A DNA stretch of 64,000 nucleotides from Euleptes europaea. Taxonomy: Eukaryota > Chordata > Lepidosauria > Squamata > Sphaerodactylidae. Of this stretch, positions 59,803 to 64,000 are shown in pieces; positions within the stretch are counted from its first letter, which is position 1; the number at the start of each line of letters is the position of its first letter. A program made the position numbers and the translations under genes. The stretch spans positions 65,846,064 to 65,910,063 of the forward strand of contig NC_079316.1 of NCBI RefSeq assembly GCF_029931775.1, given 5' to 3'. The notes beneath the pieces were generated by a model, which was given only the letters and a program-made list of their open reading frames with translations, ran no database searches and was not told where the DNA came from.

Positions 59803-60345
59803 AACATACATTTTCTTTTTTGTACAAAGTACCATTTCTCTAAAGTTCCCATTACTAAAGGCCCCCCTCATGTGTGCCTGACATGAGTGTCTAGTCCCAC
59901 GTCACACCCTCTGTCATCTGGGCAATGGGTGTCCTGACTGGGGTTTGCATAGTAGTTGAGGCAGCTGTGAAAGCCTCCCATCGAAGGAAAAATGGTATCC
60001 AGTGACTCTCCACGGAGAGTATTTCAGAGCAAAATGAACACTTTGTACCAGCTGCACTGATCTGTGTTTCATCTCAAGTAGGGGGCAGACTTTACTACAT
60101 GTTGTAGCCGTGTGTCGCAAAGATCCATCGACTCTCGCAAAGTGTATTTAGGAGGCGAGAAAGGACAACATTTCTCCTGATGCCTTTCCCCCTCTTAAAT
60201 CCCTTCCAAGTTGTTTTTACTCTAACACAGTTCTGAAACCGAGTTTACCAAGGTCTAAAACCCAGTGGGGGAAACAGGAGCTGCGGGGGTTAAGATCCAG
60301 GGGGAAATTACTGAGGGTGGTTTGCATCCCACTGAAGAAAGGGTC
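59803..60345. other. Unassigned DNA
   Basis: No feature recognised. Confidence 0.45.
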
Positions 60346-60353
60346 ACTAGGGC

Positions 60354-60557
60354 TAGGGTTGCCAGCTCTGGGTTGGGAAATACCTGGAGATTTTGGGGGC
60401 GGAGCCTGATGCGGGTGGAGTTTGGGGAGGGACTTCAATGCCATAGAGTCCAATTGCCAAAGTGTCCATTTTCTCCAGGTGATCTTATCTCAATCAGCTG
60501 GAGATCAGTTGTAATGGCAGGAGAACTCCAGCTAGTACCTGGAGGTTGGCAACCCTA
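60354..60557. mobile_element. hAT-like MITE
   Basis: 204 bp, ends tagggttgcca and tggcaacccta. Target duplication ACTAGGGC (60346-60353) and ACTGGGGC (60558-60565), 7 of 8. Confidence 0.94.
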
Positions 60558-60565
60558 ACTGGGGC

Positions 60566-61299
60566 TCTGTTTTTCATGTCTACAGTGCAACATGTAGTTC
60601 CCCCTGTTTCCTCCATGTGGTGGCATTAGCATTAGTGGTTCTCCCTACTTTGCAGTTGAGCCTTCATGAGTGACTGTTTAATAAACACCTACCAGGTTAC
60701 CCTTTGCAACCGTGGAATCGGGACTGGAGTTTGAGCCTTTTTTCTTAATATATGTATATTTCTGAGCATACATTTTCATATTCCCATCAAGAGCCACAAC
60801 AGAATCATTGTGTCTAACCAAACAGGCAAGAAATTCAGGCAAACAACCTGGAAATGATTGCAGGTAGAAAGTGAAATGTCACCGAGCAGAACACTCCCTG
60901 CAAGGTAAACAGACTCGCTTGAGCAACTCTTTGCACAAAGGGAACACTCCAAACAGAAAGAACGTTGACATCCAAATTGCCCATTTTCCTCTATGTATCT
61001 AATGGTGTGCCATGCTTCTTCAGTCAGCCTACAACTGAGCAATGATTCAGTGATGTTTGGGAGGGTTGCTGCAATTGTTCGAAGCAACACAGAACTCTTT
61101 CAAAGGTTTTTTTTTTTTAAGGAAGCTTGGATTAGAAAAAAAAACTTGTTGGTTTTAAAACACTCATTAATTATAGTTGTATAGAGATTTAGGTGTTTTA
61201 AATGTACTTTTTGCTAATGCTTATATTAACAAATTGTGTGCTGGTGTGTATGAGGAGGATATGTCCTTGCCCGTAAATTGGAGTAGAGTGCAATAGTCA
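60566..61299. other. Unassigned DNA
   Basis: A 104-codon minus frame (60776-61090) shows cysteine-rich C-x-x-C spacings (CLECSLCAKSC) but matches no family I know; possibly a LINE remnant. Confidence 0.35.
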
Positions 61300-61443
61300 T
61301 GCATTTAGACTAGGGATTTATCACCTTAGATCAGAGATGCACTGTATTATTGTAATGGTGATATTTGATCATTTTAATATGGCTGGAACTATGTCAACTG
61401 TTGCTGGTCTTTGACCGTAAATAAACTTGATTTGATTTGATTT
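61300..61443 (+). mobile_element. LINE 3' end with short tail repeat
   Basis: ttgctggtctttgaccgtaa, ataaacttgatttgatttga: a LINE-type 3' terminus with a 5-bp tail repeat. Confidence 0.45.
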
Positions 61444-62003
61444 AAAACACTCCCTGAAAGACTCTACTGAACCAGAAGGCCTTACAATATTTTCTAATTA
61501 TATACAGAGGGTGTGACTCAGGGGAGAGCAGTTGCTTCCCCCCTCCCCAGTCCCCAGCATCTCCAATTAAAGGATCCCAAGTGGTTGAGACAGACTTGCC
61601 TCAGCTTGAGACCCCAAGGAGCTGCTACCAATCAGAGCAAACTATACTGAATTCCTCTGATTTTTGTATAAGGCATCTTCTTGTTCAAAAATACAGTTTT
61701 GGGAACACTGCAGCTCAGTTGGGCAGGACAAGGCAAGAGATGTAGAACTTGGGCCATGGTAATGTTCTTGGCTAGTTTGACTAGTGGGTACGAAGGCCCT
61801 GGGAGAACTGATGAGCAACAGCCACTGAAATGTTCAATACAACTGAAACATTTTAAACATATTAGACAGGTATCTGTTCTGGATGTTGTGCGTTGAACTC
61901 CCTGCCTCTTGAGTGTGCCTTGGGTCCCATCCTCAGAAAGTTGTTGCTTCAAGCCTGACACAGTTCCTCAACATTAGGATCCTACTAGAGAAGGTTCTGG
62001 GAG
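61444..62003. other. Unassigned DNA
   Basis: No feature recognised. Confidence 0.45.
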
Positions 62004-62185
62004 GGAAGAAGGCATGGTAAAGCCTGACCTTGTCAGATCTCAGAAGCTGAGTAGTGTCAGTACTTGGGTGGGAGACTACCAAGGAAGACTCTGCAGAGAA
62101 AGGCAATGGCAATCCACTTCTGCATCTCACCTGCCTTGAAAGCTGGGGTCACCACAAGTCAGTTGCAACTTGATGGCACATACAT
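62004..62185 (+). mobile_element. 5S rRNA-derived SINE
   Basis: gaccttgtcagatctcagaa, gctgagtagtgtcagtacttg, ggtgggagactaccaag (5S part), ggcaatggcaatccacttct, and the tail ggtcaccacaagtcagttgc with acttgatggcaca. Confidence 0.9.
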
Positions 62186-62607
62186 ATGTAGAAACAATTT
62201 TACTATGGACCCTTTGCTGTTCTAAATGGCCAGGAGAGGAATGATATGAAGATGGAGGCTCCCCTCCAGTTGGGTAGCCACAATAGTCTGTCGCAGAAAA
62301 AAAACACAGGGAATCTTGTACTATGTTAAATTGACAGATTAATTCAAGCATGTGAGCAATAAAATCCAATTGTTTAGATGTAATGATGAATCTGGAAGTG
62401 GGGGCTATAGATCAGAGAAAGGCTGGCTTTATATTTCTGGAAGCAACTCAGGTTTTTTTCACGTGTTGGGAGCTACCACACACTAAATAGCATTTCAGAG
62501 CAGGTCTGCAGTGCTCAGGTGCACAAACCTTTTCCCTGCTCTTTTGCCATAGTAAACCACCCACCATCACCCAAATCGTACCCTGCCCTGCAGGGAGGAA
62601 ATATAAG
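62186..62607. other. Unassigned DNA
   Basis: No feature recognised. Confidence 0.45.
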
Positions 62608-62648
62608 TAGGAGATCTCCAGCTAGTACCTGCAGGCTGGCAACCCTAG
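62608..62648. mobile_element. hAT-like MITE, terminal fragment
   Basis: aggagatctccagctagtac and ctggcaaccctA, the last 40 bp of the family. Confidence 0.8.
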
Positions 62649-63706
62649 TAAACAGTGATTATAGCAGCAGTTGCTTGAATTGCTTGGAGTGTGACCAGTC
62701 TCTCCTGAGTGACCATCTGCCCACTAGATGACATCAATTTAGGCTTTAATAAATCTGTTAGTCTTTAAAGATTCCTGTTTCTTGTCCTTAAAATATGTTA
62801 TCCTCGGGATTCATACTCTTCTTTTTCAGAGCCTCACCAGCTTCCACATATTCCCGTTATCAAGCAACACCTCTGACTTGTTTTCCCTACATGTGCCTCC
62901 GACAACTGGAAACAACAGCCACCCCCCAGAGCAGTACAAAGGCCTCTGCATGTTGATGCATCATAAGTTTCAGTGATTCTAAACATCTACTGTTGTTGAT
63001 CACTCACCTTGCTGTGTTCTTATTGCGGCATGAAAAGGAACTGGCACAACATGAATTGTTTTAAATTAATTTGCCATTTTTTAAATCCTGAATTTGCCAA
63101 AAGGACTCATTGTTAAATGCAAATTAGATGTTTTTATCGCTGGCTACTTCCTTTAACCAGCCCGCTCAGCTTGTCCTTGTTTTATTGTACATTTGCAGGG
63201 GACAACAGGTCATTACCATCAGCTTATTCTTCCTGTCTCTTCATCAGCCCACCCTCAAAAGCACGATGAGCATTATTCAATGCCCAGTGTGACATTTCCG
63301 ATGTGCAGCCTTTGTACGATTTCTCCATAAAACATACCAGCCTTTCAGGGATAACAAAACAATTCATTTCAATTAATGGTAAGAATACTCGAAAGCCATT
63401 TAGTTTCATAACAAGAAAGCTCTAGCTAGAGAGAGAGAAAGCATATTTCACATCAGTATACTGTTATATAAGCAAAGAAAAGCTTATATGTACTGACTGG
63501 TGTGTGCACATATACAAAGTCATCTCCCCTTCTTAATTCATGGAGTGGGTACTTAGAGACATAGGCCCTTCCTAATTTATTCGTTCTGTTCTTCAAATTG
63601 CTACAGACGATCCCTGATCTGCAACACTAAATTGCTGTGTGCCTTAATTAACATCTGAATTCTTCTTCTCCATTCAGTTATTGCTTTCTCGTGCTTAAAA
63701 TGTTCG
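62649..63706. other. Unassigned; repeat-free part at 63010-63420
   Basis: 63010-63420 lacks repeats and contains an exact ATGCAAAT octamer (63117-63124), a POU-factor site. Possible conserved noncoding DNA; no conservation data at hand. Confidence 0.3.
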
Positions 63707-63714
63707 TGTTGTAC

Positions 63715-63908
63715 TAGGGTTGCCAACCTCCAGATACTAGCTGGAGATCTCCTGCTATTACAACTGATCTCCAGCCGATAGAGATCAGTTGACCTGAAGA
63801 AAATGGCTGCTTTGGCAATTGAACTCTATGGCATTGAAGTCCCTCCCCTCCCCAAACCCTGCCCTCCTCAGACTCTGCCCGGTGGTGAAGAGGGACCTGG
63901 CAACCCTA
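63715..63908. mobile_element. hAT-like MITE with perfect target duplication
   Basis: 194 bp, ends tagggttgcca and tggcaacccta; flanked by TGTTGTAC at 63707-63714 and 63909-63916. Confidence 0.96.
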
Positions 63909-64000
63909 TGTTGTACTGAGATGCTGGTTTGTGTAGATCTGTTACAGCACACACCTGTAGCAAAGGTCTGTTTTGTATTTGTGCTGCTTTATGCCAAGGC

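Overview
This is a vertebrate nuclear window that is poor in genes and rich in repeats. It most likely comes from a squamate reptile. The repeats argue for that: many tRNA-derived SINEs of the Sauria type, 5S rRNA-derived SINEs with a Bov-B-like tail, Bov-B (RTE) LINE 3' ends, CR1 LINE 3' ends and L1 pieces. A gecko fits well, but the sequence alone does not settle the species.

Only two host protein genes are convincing. Both are class A GPCRs on the minus strand, each with its coding region in one exon. The gene at 24716-25768 is the prolactin-releasing peptide receptor PRLHR (GPR10), 350 aa, entered through a clear splice acceptor 5 bp before its ATG. About 13 kb downstream lies a paralogue at 10860-11894, 344 aa. 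A hand count over 300 ungapped residues gives about 63 % identity between the two. The paralogue keeps the DRY, CWLP and PDZ-ligand ends but has NAFLY where NPxxY is normal. The pair looks like an old tandem duplication. Both products would be neuropeptide (RFamide) receptors at the cell surface.

The rest is layered mobile DNA. (1) A compact hAT-like MITE family with YAGGGTTGCCA ends makes clear 8-bp target duplications at many sites, including one MITE inside another (7357-7821) and one inside a SINE (38056-38448). (2) A long-arm foldback family has copies at 20154-20400, 20737-21040 and 59156-59802. (3) The family at 1-793 and 2268-2735 shares termini but not interiors. (4) A complete 1.9-kb L1-type insertion at 49028-50914 has a perfect 17-bp target duplication, a poly(A) tail and a 156-codon coiled-coil ORF but no reverse transcriptase; this is the most unusual element in the window. 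(5) A tandem duplication covers 21012-22550. (6) A decayed hAT transposase lies at 56170-57100. A few LTR-like fossils are also present.

Layout: 1-10 kb is mostly repeats; 10.7-13.5 kb holds the PRLHR-like gene and a repeat-free upstream stretch; 13.5-24 kb holds SINEs, foldbacks and the tandem duplication; 24.7-25.9 kb is PRLHR; 26-49 kb is an intergenic desert with scattered SINE/CR1/MITE copies; 49-51 kb is the L1-derived element; 51-64 kb holds nested CR1/Bov-B, the hAT relic, more MITEs and some repeat-free, possibly conserved noncoding DNA.
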